6,091 nt of DNA from Candidatus Zixiibacteriota bacterium. GTDB lineage: Bacteria > Zixibacteria > MSB-5A5 > GN15 > FEB-12. A program made the translations under genes and the position numbers. The stretch spans positions 1 through 6,091 of the forward strand of contig DAOWMZ010000127.1 in the NCBI GenBank assembly GCA_030642845.1. Reading direction: 5' to 3'. Shown piece after piece: positions 5,084 to 6,091 of this stretch; the first letter of the stretch is position 1, and each line of letters opens with the position of its first letter. The notes under the pieces were generated by a model, which ran no database searches, was not told the DNA's origin, and worked only from the letters and a program-made list of their open reading frames with translations.

Positions 5084-6091
5084 ATGGATAACACAGAATT
5101 ATTGCTTAAAGAAATAACCGAAGCCAGCGGTGTTTCCGGTTATGAAACTGAAATCAGAAAAATAATGGCCAATAAGATGGATGGCCTGGTTGATGAAATT
5201 GAATACGATCGTTTGGGTTCCATAATGGGACGCAAAGTTGGCAGTTTAAAATCTCCAAGGATTATGATTATCAGCCATATGGATGAAATTGGCTTCATGG
5301 TAAAAGAAATCACTGAGGAAGGATATATTAAATTCCTGCCGCTTGGTGGTTGGCTGGGATCGGTTGCATATGGACAGAAGATGAGAGTAATCACATCCAA
5401 AGGGACATTTATAGGTGTTATCGGGACAACTCCTCCGCACATGGTTCCGGTTGAAGATCGGAAAAAGGCTCCTGAAATTAAAGATATGTTTATTGATTTG
5501 GGCGTTCAGAAAAAATTTGATCTTGAAAAAAAGCTTGGAGTAAAAATCGGTGATCCGATTATACCGGAAAGCCAGTTTACCATTATGGGCAACCCAAAGC
5601 TTTATATGTCCAAAGCATTTGATAATCGCGTCTCCTGCGCTTTAGTACTTGAAATACTCAAAAAATTCAAAAATATCAAACACCCTAATACGATTTTAGG
5701 TTGTGGCAGTGTTCAGGAAGAGGTCGGATTGAGAGGGGCACAGACTATGGCTCATGTTGCTGATCCAGATGTCTGCATTGTACTTGATACCGGTATTGGC
5801 CAGGATGTTCCTCCTGATGGTTTTAAAAAACCGGAACATTTGGGAGCAGGTCCATGTGTGTTAGTATATGATGCGGCTATGATCCCGAACATTAAACTTC
5901 GTGATCTGGTTATCAAAACCGCTAAAACAAAGAAAATACCGCACCATCTCTCATATATGGAGCGAGGCGGTACCGATGGCGGACGTATTCATATTACCAG
6001 AGCCGGAGTGCCATCAATTGTTATTGGCCCCCCGGTAAGATATATCCATAGCCATAATGGAATTCTAAATCGTACCGATTATGATAATACA
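5084..6091 (+). CDS. M42-family metallo-aminopeptidase (3' end outside window)
   Basis: The frame stays open from ATG 5084 to the window edge (336 codons). M42 peptidases are usually about 340-360 residues, so only the last few are missing. These are cytoplasmic two-metal aminopeptidases that form large tetrahedral assemblies and trim peptides; some relatives are annotated as CelM endoglucanases. The metal and catalytic residues are visible: SHMDEIGFMV (64-73, with His65 and Asp67), KAFDNRVSC (177-185, with bridging Asp180), SVQEEVGLRGA (209-219, with the catalytic and metal-binding pair Glu212/Glu213), VLDTG (233-237, with Asp235), GGTDGGRIH (295-303) and RYIHSHNGI (319-327, with His322 as last ligand). 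The N-terminal LLKEITEASGVSGYE also fits the family. An overlapping ATG at 5074 gives only five codons. GGTGA at 5076-5080 is a weak, close ribosome-binding site. The 87-base gap from the HAD gene has no hairpin terminator, so co-transcription or an own promoter are both possible. Specificity (Glu, Leu or Lys type) cannot be told. Confidence 0.94.
   Translation, partial: MDNTELLLKEITEASGVSGYETEIRKIMANKMDGLVDEIEYDRLGSIMGRKVGSLKSPRIMIISHMDEIGFMVKEITEEGYIKFLPLGGWLGSVAYGQKMRVITSKGTFIGVIGTTPPHMVPVEDRKKAPEIKDMFIDLGVQKKFDLEKKLGVKIGDPIIPESQFTIMGNPKLYMSKAFDNRVSCALVLEILKKFKNIKHPNTILGCGSVQEEVGLRGAQTMAHVADPDVCIVLDTGIGQDVPPDGFKKPEHLGAGPCVLVYDAAMIPNIKLRDLVIKTAKTKKIPHHLSYMERGGTDGGRIHITRAGVPSIVIGPPVRYIHSHNGILNRTDYDNT

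Noticed and set aside
5140..5442. Two minus-strand open frames (100 and 64 codons) near the right end
   Set aside because: Both are antisense to the N-terminal half of the M42 peptidase, whose metal-binding motifs prove the + strand frame.

Overview
This is an AT-rich stretch (by eye well over 60% A+T) of an ordinary bacterial chromosome, with every gene on the + strand. It holds the 3' end of a TonB-type gene, six complete protein genes and a 3'-truncated seventh. No tRNA, rRNA, CRISPR array, insertion sequence, integrase or phage gene was seen. The bacterium makes peptidoglycan (Ddl), queuosine-modified tRNA (QueA) and isoprenoids by the non-mevalonate (MEP) route (IspD, IspF). The TonB C-terminal domain suggests an outer membrane. 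The TonB type and the sparse use of Shine-Dalgarno sites would fit the Bacteroidota/FCB side of the tree, possibly an uncultured phylum, but that is inference and nothing in the window fixes the taxon.

Layout. Bases 1-164 are the tail of the TonB-family gene, closed by a strong rho-independent terminator (191-216). An intergenic stretch with a plausible promoter (265-293) leads into queA (347-1390). After a 47-base gap comes a tightly packed block: ispD (1438-2133), ispF (2126-2614), a DedA-family membrane protein gene (start chosen at 2607, to 3236), ddl (3233-4249) and a HAD-superfamily hydrolase gene (4259-4996). Neighbours in this block overlap by 8, 8 and 4 bases, and a 9-base gap separates ddl from the HAD gene. 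After 87 bases without a recognisable terminator, an M42 metallopeptidase gene starts at 5084 and runs off the right edge.

How the genes fit together. IspD and IspF make intermediates for isopentenyl diphosphate, the building block of undecaprenyl phosphate. Some DedA proteins recycle that lipid carrier across the membrane. Ddl makes the D-Ala-D-Ala end of the peptidoglycan stem peptide, which is assembled on the same carrier. The block therefore reads as a possible lipid-carrier and cell-wall precursor operon. This is inferred from gene order and family knowledge. I found no clearly new system. The points most worth a second look are this operon logic, a HAD enzyme lacking the usual second catalytic aspartate, and start codons without Shine-Dalgarno sites that have -10-like hexamers directly upstream.
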